Source: Gaiellasilicea sp963745775
GTDB taxonomy: Bacteria > Actinomycetota > Thermoleophilia > Gaiellales > Gaiellaceae
Direction of reading: 5' to 3'
DNA: 64,000 nucleotides
Assembly (NCBI GenBank): GCA_963745775.1
Contig: CAVUYY010000001.1
Location: 137,311 to 201,310 of the forward strand
In this document: in pieces, positions 15,896 through 23,211 of the stretch
How the letters are laid out: each line of letters begins with the position of its first letter
How positions within the stretch are numbered: the stretch's first letter is position 1
Position numbers and translations under genes: made by a program
Notes under the pieces: generated by a model
The model's database searches: none
What the model saw: only the letters and a program-made list of their open reading frames with translations
Told to the model about the DNA's origin: nothing

Positions 15896-16919
15896 GCCAA
15901 TCGGTCTCATTGTTCCGGTCGTCTTGGTGGGCTGGGCCACCGCCTGCGCCCTCACCTCTTGGCGACGGCTAGGCGGACTCGCGCGAGTGCCGGCGTTGGT
16001 GCTCAACGAGCTGCCGTTCCTTGCCGGCTACCTGCTTATCGCATCGACGCTCCTGGCGCTGGCACAAGGCAATCTGTATTCCACGGGCGGCGTCATCGTC
16101 GGAGTCGTGGCGCTCGTGGAACTTCTCGGGCTTGTGGTGATCGTCCGGCGGGCGCTTCGGGCTGACGCGGCGCTCCACAATCCAATGACGACGCGCCGGC
16201 CGTGGCGTCGGATTCTAATGGCGCCGCTCCCGGCGATCCGGCGCGACATCGTGCGGGTCCGGAACCTTCCGTACGGCGAAGGGCCGCGCCGCAACCTCGA
16301 CGTGTACCACCGTCGCGACCGTCCGGCCGGCGTACCGGTGGTGCTGCACTTCCACGGAGGCGGCTTTCATTCGGGCAACAAGCGCCGCGAGGCCCGACCG
16401 TTGATCGGGCATCTGGTCAGTCAGGGCATGGTCTGCGCGAGCGCCAATTACCGGTTGCGTCCTCACGTCGGCTACGAGGAACAGATCGCCGACGGTCTAG
16501 CCGCGATCGAGTGGGTGCGGTCGCACGTGCGCGAATACGGCGGGGATCCGGACCAGATCTTTCTGGTCGGCAGCTCGGCCGGCGCATACCTGTCGATCGA
16601 TGCTGTCAACGCTGGCGCGGATGGGATCGCCGGCATCGTGGGCCGATACGGCTACTACGGCGACCTTGTGCCAGAGCGGCCGCCGCCGCCGACTCTGGTG
16701 ATCCACGGCGAGAACGACCTTCTGGTCAGGCCATCCCACGCCCGAGAATTCGTCGAGCGAATGCGCGCTGGCTCGAGCCGACCGGCCGAGTACGTCGAGC
16801 TATCAGGTGGTCACCATGCCTTCGATCTCTACGAGTCGATCCGCTCGAATGCCGTCAACATCGCGGTCGAACGGTTCATCATGAGCTCGGGACGAGAGGG
16901 AACAGGAGAGTCGACATAA
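15894..16919 (+). CDS. membrane-anchored alpha/beta hydrolase (HSL/carboxylesterase type)
   Basis: A 341-residue protein. Two or three hydrophobic segments occupy residues ~1-85 (LIVPVVLVGWATACALTSW, VIVGVVALVELLGLVVIV). The catalytic domain carries the oxyanion HFHGGGFHSGN, the nucleophile VGSSAGAYL (Ser near residue 224), HGENDLLV (Asp) and SGGHHAFD (His), which makes a complete triad. The start codon lies in R9 and no Shine-Dalgarno is obvious, so the true start may be internal. Likely a membrane-bound esterase. Confidence 0.8.
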   Translation: MPIGLIVPVVLVGWATACALTSWRRLGGLARVPALVLNELPFLAGYLLIASTLLALAQGNLYSTGGVIVGVVALVELLGLVVIVRRALRADAALHNPMTTRRPWRRILMAPLPAIRRDIVRVRNLPYGEGPRRNLDVYHRRDRPAGVPVVLHFHGGGFHSGNKRREARPLIGHLVSQGMVCASANYRLRPHVGYEEQIADGLAAIEWVRSHVREYGGDPDQIFLVGSSAGAYLSIDAVNAGADGIAGIVGRYGYYGDLVPERPPPPTLVIHGENDLLVRPSHAREFVERMRAGSSRPAEYVELSGGHHAFDLYESIRSNAVNIAVERFIMSSGREGTGEST

Positions 16920-17000
16920 GCCTGCTCGCCTGTGCCGCGTGTCTCGCCTGTCATCGCTCGTCGGCCTGCCGCGCTCAGTAGCTGGTGAGGCCAGAACAGA

Positions 17001-17033
17001 GTGCGCCAGTGTTCGGGGATGTTCCCTGAAGCG
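17001..17033 (+). repeat. array element R10
   Basis: GTGCGCCAGT GTTCGGGGAT GTTCCCTGAA GCG; the hairpin pairs TTCGGGG with CCCTGAA, allowing one G-T pair. Confidence 0.88.
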
Positions 17034-17102
17034 TGGGCACGTACGGATTCGGCTTGAAACGGTCCGCCGCCGAGTCGCGAGACGACTTGCGAGACTTCGA
17101 CA

Positions 17103-17474
17103 ATGACCGACGTTTCGACCCACCTCATGTTTCAGGACGGCTCTGCCCGCGAGGCCGTCGAGCGATACGTTGAGCTGATCCCCGGGTCGGCGATCACCGA
17201 TGTGACTGGTTCTGACGGCCCCGGTCAGACGATTCGGTTCTCGCTGGGGAACAGGCCGTTCATCGCCTTCAACAGCCCGATAGGCCACGACTTCGGCTTC
17301 ACGCCTTCGATGTCGATCTTCGTGACGTGTGACACACCGGACGAAGTCGACGAACTCTTTGCCAGCCTGAGTACCGATGGATCGGTGCTGATGCCGATCG
17401 GCGACTACGGATTCAGCCCACACTTCGGCTGGTGCACCGACCGTCACGGCGTCTCGTGGCAGATTGGATGTTGA
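17103..17474 (+). CDS. PhnB-like VOC family protein
   Basis: A 123-residue protein from ATG. THLMFQDGSAREAVERYVEL, the short IRFSLGNRPFIAFNSP strand pair and the ending GWCTDRHGVSWQIGC are typical of the PhnB (3-demethylubiquinone methyltransferase-like) VOC branch. No metal-ligand pattern is obvious, which is normal for this branch. Substrate unknown. It lies between R10 and R11, with R11 beginning 6 bp after the stop. Confidence 0.82.
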   Translation: MTDVSTHLMFQDGSAREAVERYVELIPGSAITDVTGSDGPGQTIRFSLGNRPFIAFNSPIGHDFGFTPSMSIFVTCDTPDEVDELFASLSTDGSVLMPIGDYGFSPHFGWCTDRHGVSWQIGC

Positions 17475-17480
17475 AGCTCG

Positions 17481-17513
17481 CTTGCGCCAGCGTGCGGCAA
17501 TGACGCCCGAGGG
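17481..17513 (+). repeat. array element R11
   Basis: CTTGCGCCAG then CGTGCGGCAATG then ACGCCCGAGGG. A diverged but clear copy. Confidence 0.82.
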
Positions 17514-17535
17514 CGGGTCGCGACGGTCCGCGGGC

Positions 17536-17919
17536 TTACACGTCCTCGTTCAGCAGTTCACGGGCGATGCGCCACCGCCCGTCGGGCTCTCGGCGCCAGA
17601 CCATGAGAAAGCGTCTTCGCACCCTCGGCGCATCCGAGCCATTCGGCCCGCTCACCCAGGTCACACGCCCGAGCGTCGCGGCGAACTCATCAGTCCCGAG
17701 CGTCGACTCCGCGACGATCTCCATCGACGAGATGCTGATCTGCGGGGCGATGTCGAGGAGGGCAGTCCGTCCCTCGATCGCCGGCACCCCAGGCCCCACG
17801 AAGATCGCGTCGTCGGTGTAGAAGTCGACCCAGGCCGTTCGCTCGGAAGACTCGAAAGCCTCAGCCAGAGTCTTCTCAGCTGCGCGGATGTCGGAGATGT
17901 CGGACGTCGAAAGCGCCAA
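17536..17919 (-). CDS. NTF2-like SgcJ/EcaC-type protein
   Basis: A 127-residue protein; a TTG start at 17919 is used, and a start a few codons further in is possible. AAEKTLAEAFESSERTAWVD, DDAIFVGPGVPAIEGRTALLD and the final FLMVWRREPDGRWRIARELL match the SgcJ/EcaC/DUF4440-like NTF2 family. The role is unknown; NTF2 folds bind small hydrophobic ligands. Minus strand between R11 and R12. Confidence 0.8.
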   Translation of the reverse strand: MALSTSDISDIRAAEKTLAEAFESSERTAWVDFYTDDAIFVGPGVPAIEGRTALLDIAPQISISSMEIVAESTLGTDEFAATLGRVTWVSGPNGSDAPRVRRRFLMVWRREPDGRWRIARELLNEDV

Positions 17920-17992
17920 CTCGCGGAGAGACTACTCCGGACGAGCGCCATCCGACAGCCCAGCGATGGCTCGCCGGGAGCTGCCACGTTGC

Positions 17993-18025
17993 GGTGCGCC
18001 AGTGTTCGGGAATGACGCCTGAGCG
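17993..18025 (+). repeat. array element R12
   Basis: GGTGCGCCAG then TGTTCGGGAATG then ACGCCTGAGCG. Last copy before the repeat-free block. Confidence 0.9.
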
Positions 18026-18054
18026 GGGACGGTCGGTCGTCGCGTCTGCGGGCA

Positions 18055-18261
18055 CTACGCCAGAGGACGTCGCGAGCGCTCCAGCTCGGCTTGGCGCTCC
18101 TCGATCAGGCCGGTAGTCGCCTCGACCATCACATCACTCCCGGACTGCGAAGCCAGCCCCTCCCGTATCTTGTGGAGCAGCTCAACTTCATGCTCCAGCC
18201 TCGCTGTCTCCGTAGCAGAATCGTTCGACGGGTCTAGCTCTCCCGCGTCCTCGGTCGTCAT
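18055..18261 (-). CDS. small acidic helical hypothetical protein
   Basis: ATG at 18261 is chosen because the minus strand shows an AGGAGGGGGAG ribosome binding site (~18268-18278). The 68 residues are charged and helical (ARLEHEVELLHKIREGLAS, GLIEERQAELERSRR), probably a coiled coil. It lies 40 bp from the upstream gene 18302-18664 and is probably co-transcribed with it. Unrecognised family. Confidence 0.65.
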   Translation of the reverse strand: MTTEDAGELDPSNDSATETARLEHEVELLHKIREGLASQSGSDVMVEATTGLIEERQAELERSRRPLA

Positions 18262-18301
18262 GCTCTCCCCCTCCTTGCGTTGGGCGAGAGCCAGCGCGGC
18301 G

Positions 18302-18664
18302 CTACCCGTGCCCAGGCTCCCCGTCTCGGGGATCGTCAAACTCGGCAACGATCCCGGCGCTGCCGTCCTTCTCAACGATGGAATACGTGCCTCTGGTGCC
18401 GACGACCAGCTCGACTACGACGTCCTCATGGCCCGGAGTGACGACGAAGCGAACGCCTGCGCGTCGAATGTGCTCGTATTGACGCAAGGTGAGGCTGATC
18501 CGTTCGAAGCAGTCAGCCTTCGAGCATTCGCAGATGAACTGATACTCGTCGAGCCCACCCATCTCAAGCGCTTTCTGCTCGATCGCCTCATTCACGGTGC
18601 GGAAGATGACCTGATTCTTGGCGAGACGCTCGTCGCGGGCCTCGCTCGTTTCTAGGTTCGTCAC
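18302..18664 (-). CDS. conserved hypothetical protein with CECxxxxC motif
   Basis: A 120-residue protein from GTG. RLAKNQVIFRTVNEAIEQ, FICECSKADCFERISLTLRQYE, RFVVTPGHEDVVVE and VVGTRGTYSIVEK are conserved-looking blocks that I recognise as a recurring actinobacterial hypothetical. The Cys triplet could bind a metal. It belongs to the repeat-free stress-type block with its neighbours. No function assigned. Confidence 0.75.
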   Translation of the reverse strand: MTNLETSEARDERLAKNQVIFRTVNEAIEQKALEMGGLDEYQFICECSKADCFERISLTLRQYEHIRRAGVRFVVTPGHEDVVVELVVGTRGTYSIVEKDGSAGIVAEFDDPRDGEPGHG

Positions 18665-18689
18665 TCTGGCTCCCTGCGGTTGGAGCGTT

Positions 18690-18715
18690 GAGGGTCGGGC
18701 AGGTGCCCGACCCTC
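18690..18715 (-). terminator. hairpin terminator downstream of 18729-18956
   Basis: Perfect 12-bp arms GAGGGTCGGGCA and TGCCCGACCCTC with a GG centre, directly after the minus-strand gene. There is no strong U-tract. Confidence 0.7.
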
Positions 18716-18728
18716 GTTCGCCGATGAA

Positions 18729-18956
18729 CTACGACCGAATTGCGGTCAGTGCCAGAGCGAGGAACATGCCGACGATGAGGCCGCCGCCACCGGCGACCAT
18801 CGTGCTCCACGTTCCGGCGTGCGTCGCTGCCTGGGTGGCATGCGCGCCAGCCTCCGTCGCGGCCTGCACCTCGATCGTCTTCTTTAGCTCGTGGATCTCC
18901 TGCTCGACGTCCATCGACCCCGTTCCGTTTTTCGACTCAGTCATCGTGCTGCTCAT
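18729..18956 (-). CDS. small single-pass membrane protein
   Basis: ATG at 18956 with an AAAGGAA site upstream gives 75 residues. The middle is helical (VEQEIHELKKTIEVQAATEA) and the C-terminus is one membrane segment (VAGGGGLIVGMFLALALTAI). It looks like a membrane-anchored coiled coil. A longer in-frame start at 18986 is possible. Unrecognised family. Confidence 0.65.
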   Translation of the reverse strand: MSSTMTESKNGTGSMDVEQEIHELKKTIEVQAATEAGAHATQAATHAGTWSTMVAGGGGLIVGMFLALALTAIRS

Positions 18957-19020
18957 GTGATTCCTTTCGTGCGCAGCGGGGCTCAACGCCCGTCTGCGTC
19001 TAATGGAGATTCGGGTGAAT

Positions 19021-19052
19021 AGCGGTGGCCGGGCCGCAATCCGGCCACCGCT
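19021..19052 (-). terminator. hairpin terminator downstream of 19079-19438
   Basis: Perfect 12-bp arms AGCGGTGGCCGG and CCGGCCACCGCT around an 8-base loop, immediately 3' of the minus-strand gene. Confidence 0.7.
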
Positions 19053-19078
19053 AGCGGTCGGCCTTGAGGCCAGTGCTG

Positions 19079-19438
19079 CTACTTGTCCTCTCCCCGACCG
19101 AAGTCGAGGTGCTCACGCGGGTCGTCGGCGTGCGAGCGGGTGGCTGCCTTGGCGATCCCGCGGCTGATCACGTAGCCGACCGTGATCGCCGTGATCAGGA
19201 TCCAGGCGCGCCAAGCCCCGAACGCATCCGAGGAGACTGCGGTGATCGCGATACCGGCGATCGCCAGCACGGAGCCGACGAACTCACTCGTCAGGTAGAA
19301 CGGCTTCGTCTCGATCGGACGCTGCGGCCGCTGATACCCGTGGGACGGCTGCTGGTTGCGCGATGCATACTGCTGCGCGCCATTGGACTCCTCGCGGACG
19401 GTCTGCTGACCGCCACGCTTCTCGTCGATATTCGACAT
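19079..19438 (-). CDS. two-TM conserved hypothetical membrane protein (paralogue 1)
   Basis: A 119-residue protein. A polar, Gln-rich N-terminus is followed by TKPFYLTSEFVGSVLAIAGI (first membrane segment) and AWILITAITVGYVISRGIAK (second), then a charged tail. A tandem paralogue lies at 19805-20233 with near-identical membrane parts but different N-termini. The family recurs in actinobacteria; its function is unknown. Confidence 0.78.
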   Translation of the reverse strand: MSNIDEKRGGQQTVREESNGAQQYASRNQQPSHGYQRPQRPIETKPFYLTSEFVGSVLAIAGIAITAVSSDAFGAWRAWILITAITVGYVISRGIAKAATRSHADDPREHLDFGRGEDK

Positions 19439-19659
19439 GTATCTGACCCCTTCGTCGTGAATTCCTGGTCGCGGCTCAGACTCACCAAACGTCGCTCAGC
19501 AGTCTGCTAGCGGCCCGTCGGGGTCTCTGCGTCACGCCAGAAACTCGGTTGCAAACCGCGCTTAGTCGCGGCTGCTGGAACTACCCTCCGAGTTCTCATG
19601 CGGACGGCTGTGCGAGAAAAGGCAGTGCTTCGGCTTTCTCGTCAGAGTGAGTGTGGCCA

Positions 19660-19679
19660 GGTTTAGCCCTGGCTAAACC
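19660..19679. promoter_or_regulatory. perfect inverted repeat
   Basis: GGTTTAGCC, CT, GGCTAAACC. Its AT-containing arms differ from the GC-rich terminators nearby, so it may be an operator rather than a terminator. Unproven. Confidence 0.5.
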
Positions 19680-19760
19680 TTCGACACCAAATGACTCGGC
19701 GAGGGTGCCTGGCGCTCAGGCGCGGCTGCCCCGAGGGTCGAGCGCCGCCGACTGCAGTTG

Positions 19761-19797
19761 TGGTGCGGGAGCTAGACCACGTCTAGCCCCCGCACCA
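19761..19797 (-). terminator. long hairpin downstream of 19805-20233
   Basis: TGGTGCGGG, A, GCTAGAC, a CAC loop, GTCTAGC, C, CCCGCACCA: two stacked perfect arms (9 and 7 bp) separated by one mismatch. It ends 8 bp from the minus-strand gene's stop. Confidence 0.75.
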
Positions 19798-19804
19798 CCG
19801 CTCC

Positions 19805-20233
19805 TTAGTTTCTGTCGCGCGCCTGCTGGTGCTGGTCGCGACCCCACGGGAGGTCAAAGTGCTCGCGCGGATCGTCCGCGTGCGAGCGCGTGCCCGACTT
19901 GGCGATCCCACGGCTGATCATGTAGCCGACCACAACGGCCGTGATCAGGATCCAGGCCCGCCAGGCCCCGAACGCGTCAGATGCGGCGGCCGTGATCGCG
20001 ATACCGGCGATCGCCAGCACCGACCCGACGAACTCGCTCGTCAAGAAGAACGGCTTCGTTTCGATCGGATAGACCCGCTTCGGCCGCATCACCCACTGCT
20101 GCTGGTAGCCGTAAGGCGGCATCTGCTGCGGAGCCCCGTAAGGCGGGCCGCCGGGGCGCGCGGTGTCAGCTCCTGAGTCCCGGGTGAGCGCCGCGTCCGA
20201 AGCGTTGTCGCGGCCGTCGTCGTAGTTGGACAT
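19805..20233 (-). CDS. two-TM conserved hypothetical membrane protein (paralogue 2)
   Basis: A 142-residue protein. The N-terminal ~55 residues are Pro/Gln/Tyr-rich (GGPPYGAPQQMPPYGYQQQW), then TKPFFLTSEFVGSVLAIAGI and AWILITAVVVGYMISRGIAK give two membrane helices, followed by an acidic-basic tail. A tandem paralogue of 19079-19438. Disordered Pro-rich cytosolic heads suggest a scaffold or stress-membrane role, but no function is known. Confidence 0.78.
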   Translation of the reverse strand: MSNYDDGRDNASDAALTRDSGADTARPGGPPYGAPQQMPPYGYQQQWVMRPKRVYPIETKPFFLTSEFVGSVLAIAGIAITAAASDAFGAWRAWILITAVVVGYMISRGIAKSGTRSHADDPREHFDLPWGRDQHQQARDRN

Positions 20234-20439
20234 GTGACCCCTTCCTCGGTAGACGGTTGGACTGGAAGAGCGCTAGAAGATTCCTCGCCGAAAGGCGATC
20301 CAAACCATCAAATTCCGACGGCTCAGAATGGGTTTGAAAGGTGCCGGGCGGCGTCAATAATCCGAGCCCGGGACTTCGCATCGAGCCCGAAGTTCATGGT
20401 CGAGAGAGGAATCAATGACGTCCAAAGGAGGTTGCCGCC

Positions 20440-20727
20440 ATGTCGCAAATTCGCATCTCTTCACCGACCGCCGAAGCCGCCTCCGTCCTCACGGATCTAC
20501 TCGGCGAACGTGGGGTCAGGGCTCGTCCGCTGGCTGACGGAACCTGGGAAGTCGTGATGAACCTGGACGGATCGGGGCCGGAGAAGCTCTCGATCGTGCT
20601 CTCAGCGGCGCGCGACTGGCTCCGCACCTGCGCACTCCCTGATACTCAAGTCAGCGTCGGTGCTCAGACGCACTCACTCGCGGCCGAGATTCCGGCACCA
20701 GCCGCAGCTGTAGCTCCCGCGACTTGA
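20440..20727 (+). CDS. small conserved hypothetical protein
   Basis: A 95-residue protein with ATG start and an almost perfect ribosome binding site, AAAGGAGGT at 20424-20432. The predicted pattern is alpha-beta (EAASVLTDLLGERGVRARP, WEVVMNLDGSG, LSIVLSAARDWLRTC) with an Ala/Pro tail. It looks like a small ligand or protein-binding ferredoxin-like domain; I do not recognise the family. Divergent from 19805-20233 across 206 bp, so a two-way promoter region is likely. Confidence 0.7.
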   Translation: MSQIRISSPTAEAASVLTDLLGERGVRARPLADGTWEVVMNLDGSGPEKLSIVLSAARDWLRTCALPDTQVSVGAQTHSLAAEIPAPAAAVAPAT

Positions 20728-20736
20728 TCCGAACGA

Positions 20737-20764
20737 GAGCGGGCCGCGCTCGGGCGGCCCGCTC
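20737..20764. terminator. bidirectional hairpin terminator
   Basis: Arms GAGCGGGCCG and CGGCCCGCTC around an 8-base loop, placed between the converging genes 20440-20727 and 20783-21292. Confidence 0.75.
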
Positions 20765-20782
20765 CTCGAACGTCAGCGACCC

Positions 20783-21292
20783 CTAGGCGCGGGTCTGCTG
20801 CTTGGCGCCTTCCTGTGCCAGCCGCTTGCCGATCGTCTGCAACTTCTCCAGAGCAACCTTCTCCTGCTCAAGGTTCTGAGTCAGCAACTCGACGACCTCA
20901 GTCTCGCCCATCGCCTCGGCCGCGGTCACGAGACCTTCGTAGGCGGCAATCTCGTAGTGCTCGGTGCGCGCGCCCGCTCCGGTCAGGAACGAGTCGAGCA
21001 CATCCTGCGACGGCGACTCCTTGGCAACGAAGTCGTCGTGCTCCTTCTTGATCCCCTCGATGCCGGGGCACTTCTCCGCCTTCGGCTCCTCGCCGAGCTG
21101 CTCGAAGGCCTGCTCGATGTTCTTCACGTGCTGACGCGTCTCTTCCAGATGCTCCTCGAAGCCGAGCTGCAGCTCCTCGTCCGACGCTTCCTCGGCCAAC
21201 TTCGGCAGCGCCTTCACCAGCGTGTTCTCGGCGTAGAGCACATCGCCGAGTTCGTGCAGGAATAGCTCCCGCGGATCATTCATACCAGCCAT
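20783..21292 (-). CDS. DUF892 (YciF-type) ferritin-like protein
   Basis: A 169-residue protein. LFLHELGDVLYAENTLVKAL, a QLGFEEHLEETRQHVKNIEQ helix with metal-site Glu and His, EHYEIAAYEGLVTAAEAM and LEQEKVALEKL form the four-helix DUF892/YciF pattern. Members are iron/manganese-binding stress proteins of the general stress response. Its presence is the best clue that the repeat-free block is stress-related. The minus-strand start is followed upstream by element R13. Confidence 0.88.
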   Translation of the reverse strand: MAGMNDPRELFLHELGDVLYAENTLVKALPKLAEEASDEELQLGFEEHLEETRQHVKNIEQAFEQLGEEPKAEKCPGIEGIKKEHDDFVAKESPSQDVLDSFLTGAGARTEHYEIAAYEGLVTAAEAMGETEVVELLTQNLEQEKVALEKLQTIGKRLAQEGAKQQTRA

Positions 21293-21374
21293 GCAGACCC
21301 TCTCCTCGTTATTGCTTTACACGTGGCGTCTGCCCGATCAGTTCCGCGCCAAACGAGGGTCACTCTCACCTCTT

Positions 21375-21407
21375 GGATGGGCCAGTGTTCCGCAATGCAC
21401 CTTGAGC
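21375..21407 (+). repeat. array element R13
   Basis: GGATGGGCCAG then TGTTCCGCAATG then CACCTTGAGC. Left boundary of the duplicated GNAT unit. Confidence 0.82.
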
Positions 21408-22098
21408 TTGGCACGGCCCGGTCTCCCTTAAGCTGCGGCCGGTGACCGAGCACGCCGCCGCGACCCTCACCGTTCGACCTCTGACTCCGGAGACGTGGGA
21501 CGCGTTCGCGGGCCTCGCGGAACGACACAACGGCGTGTGGGGCGGTTGCTGGTGTACGTGGTTCCACACCTTCCACGCCGAGAAGGAGTTCTCGTACGAC
21601 GCCAATCGAGCACTCAAGGAGCGACTCGTCCGCGAGGGCCGAGCCCACGCCGCGCTGGTCTTCGACGGCGACGTCGCCGTCGGGTGGTGCCAGTTCGGAA
21701 GCCCGGACGAGCTGAAGAACATCAAGCACCGCAAGGAGTACGAGGCTGAGCTCGACAGCCTGCCGGACTACCGCCTGACGTGCTTCTTCGTCGACAAGCG
21801 CTACCGGCGCCGCGGCGTCTCGGCCCTGGCGCTTCAGGGCGCGCTGGATCTGATCGCCAAGGCTGGCGGCGGCGTGGTGGAGGCTTATCCCCAGGACACC
21901 GGCGGCAAGAAGATCACGGCGTCGTTCCTCTACAGCGTCACCCGCAGCCTGTTCGAACAAGCCGGTTTCAGCTACGTGCGGCCCAAGGGCAAGAACCACA
22001 CTGTGATGCGGACGACGATCGACCCGGCCCGGTAGCCGGAGACGCGCTAGGCGGCTTGGGCAAGATCACCGGTTCGAAGTCGTCGACGCTCGGCTGGG
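21381..22098 (+). repeat. duplicated GNAT cassette, copy 1
   Basis: About 718 bp, near-identical to 28033-28751. Similarity begins inside R13/R24 and ends inside R14/R25, so the duplicated unit runs from element to element. Confidence 0.88.
21442..22035 (+). CDS. GNAT family N-acetyltransferase (duplicate A)
   Basis: A 197-residue protein from GTG. The acetyl-CoA loop is DKRYRRRGVSALAL (R-R-x-G-x-A), with CQFGSPDELKNI before it and TRSLFEQAGFSYVRP at the end; CWCTWFHTF near residue 36 is typical of this GNAT group. The protein is identical to the one at 28094-28687; the three coding differences seen are silent. Substrate unknown. Confidence 0.85.
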   Translation: MTEHAAATLTVRPLTPETWDAFAGLAERHNGVWGGCWCTWFHTFHAEKEFSYDANRALKERLVREGRAHAALVFDGDVAVGWCQFGSPDELKNIKHRKEYEAELDSLPDYRLTCFFVDKRYRRRGVSALALQGALDLIAKAGGGVVEAYPQDTGGKKITASFLYSVTRSLFEQAGFSYVRPKGKNHTVMRTTIDPAR

Positions 22099-22125
22099 CC
22101 AGTGTTAGGGAATGTTCCCTGAGCC
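22091..22125 (+). repeat. array element R14
   Basis: CGGCTGGGCCAG then TGTTAGGGAATG then TTCCCTGAGCC. Its core is a perfect palindrome: AGGGAA, TG, TTCCCT at 22107-22120. Confidence 0.88.
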
Positions 22126-22162
22126 TCCGTCACGGACAAGGCGGGTGGGTTAGATTCGAGAG

Positions 22163-22387
22163 GTGAGCGAGGGCGCGGAGCTAGAGGAAGCAGCGACGTT
22201 GTACGACCAATGCGCTGAGCAACTGGAATTAGCCGCTCGCCATTGTCGAACAGCATCGCAGCACTTCAGGGAGCGCGAGATACCTCGGGGAGCAGCGCAT
22301 GCGTGGGCAGCGTTCGGCCATGTCCTCGAGGCAACAGCTTCATTGGAGTCACAGGCGCGGACACACGCTGCAAAGTCCCTGCCCTAG
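22163..22387 (+). CDS. small helical protein (family with 27787-28011)
   Basis: A 74-residue protein from GTG. LELAARHCRTASQHFR, IPRGAAHAWAAFGHV and SLESQARTHA are almost entirely helical and closely match the protein at 27787. Both lie next to a GNAT duplicate, in opposite order. The look (AARHC, AWAAFGH) suggests a small helical bundle such as an antitoxin-like or histidine-rich binding protein. Unknown function. Confidence 0.7.
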   Translation: MSEGAELEEAATLYDQCAEQLELAARHCRTASQHFREREIPRGAAHAWAAFGHVLEATASLESQARTHAAKSLP

Positions 22388-22399
22388 AGCCAGCACCGA

Positions 22400-22433
22400 C
22401 GCCTGCCCCCGCGTTCGGGAATGTCACCTGAGC
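22400..22433 (+). repeat. array element R15
   Basis: CGCCTGCCCCCG then CGTTCGGGAATG then TCACCTGAGCC. The left half is degraded. It lies 13 bp after the small helical gene. Confidence 0.8.
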
Positions 22434-22568
22434 CAGGCAGTCTTTGCGCCGGCCGCCCAAGATCTGGGCGCATCAGCACCCGCGGCTGGTGATCGCTTCG
22501 CGCGCGGGCCGTAAGTGGTCAAATCTGGTCAGTCGCGGCGATGAGCTCGATATTCTTGTTCGAGCTCG

Positions 22569-23024
22569 ATGGTTGATCTGGAGCTCACGCGCGCGCCGGG
22601 AAACCGGCGCCTCTACGAGCTGGAGGGTGTCGGCTCTCTGCGGCTGCAGGGGTTCCTCTCACGTACTGCCATCGCCGAGGCCGACGGGCGGAGCTGGCGG
22701 CTCGCCTCCGGCGGGCTGTGGGGGCGACGGATCGAGGCAACCGACGCGGCCGGTGCTGTTCCGGGCGTGTTCGAGCCGCACAGCATTCGCCGCGGCGGGG
22801 CCTTTCGTTGGGCCGGACACGAGCTCGCGCTTCGTCCTGCAAGCGGCTGGCGGGAGCGCTACGCGCTCGCAGACGGCGAGCGCGAGCTTGCCCTGCTCGA
22901 TGGCGAAGGTTGGGGTCGACGTCCGATGAAGGTCACCGTCGACGACCCCGACGCAGTCGACCCCGGCCTCCTACTCTTCGCGGCCTTCGTTTTCTGGCGA
23001 CTGGTCGAAGACGCCGAGCGCTGA
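22569..23024 (+). CDS. conserved hypothetical beta-rich protein
   Basis: A 151-residue protein from ATG. A strand-rich series (GNRRLYELEGVGSLRLQGF, RSWRLASGGLWGRRIEAT, HELALRPASGWRERYALADG) ends with GWGRRPMKVTVDDPDAVDPG and a hydrophobic LLLFAAFVFWRLVEDAE. I recognise the type as a recurrent actinobacterial hypothetical with a LURP-one-like barrel feel, but no function is known. Lone gene between R15 and R16. Confidence 0.72.
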   Translation: MVDLELTRAPGNRRLYELEGVGSLRLQGFLSRTAIAEADGRSWRLASGGLWGRRIEATDAAGAVPGVFEPHSIRRGGAFRWAGHELALRPASGWRERYALADGERELALLDGEGWGRRPMKVTVDDPDAVDPGLLLFAAFVFWRLVEDAER

Positions 23025-23084
23025 AACTCAGGTTGCGCATGGATCGTGGTTTCTACGCCTTCGGCGTCGCCAAGTTCTCGGTGG

Positions 23085-23116
23085 CTAGGGGCCAGCGTTC
23101 GCGAATGACGCCTGAC
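23085..23116 (+). repeat. array element R16
   Basis: CTAGGGGCCAG then CGTTCGCGAATG then ACGCCTGACC. Confidence 0.85.
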
Positions 23117-23211
23117 CTCAGGTGCCGAGAGATGTCGAGCGATACCGCAGGTTGACGTTCCCTTCTAGGTTGACAGGGCCGTACCCGATGCCGCTCTTCT
23201 GCTCGGTCGCG

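Larger units (their letters stand above)
19439..19804. other. gene-free stretch with two strong hairpins
   Basis: 366 bp with no supportable gene. It holds the upstream region of the 19079-19438 gene, a 9-bp inverted repeat at 19660-19679 and a long hairpin at 19761-19797. Confidence 0.6.
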
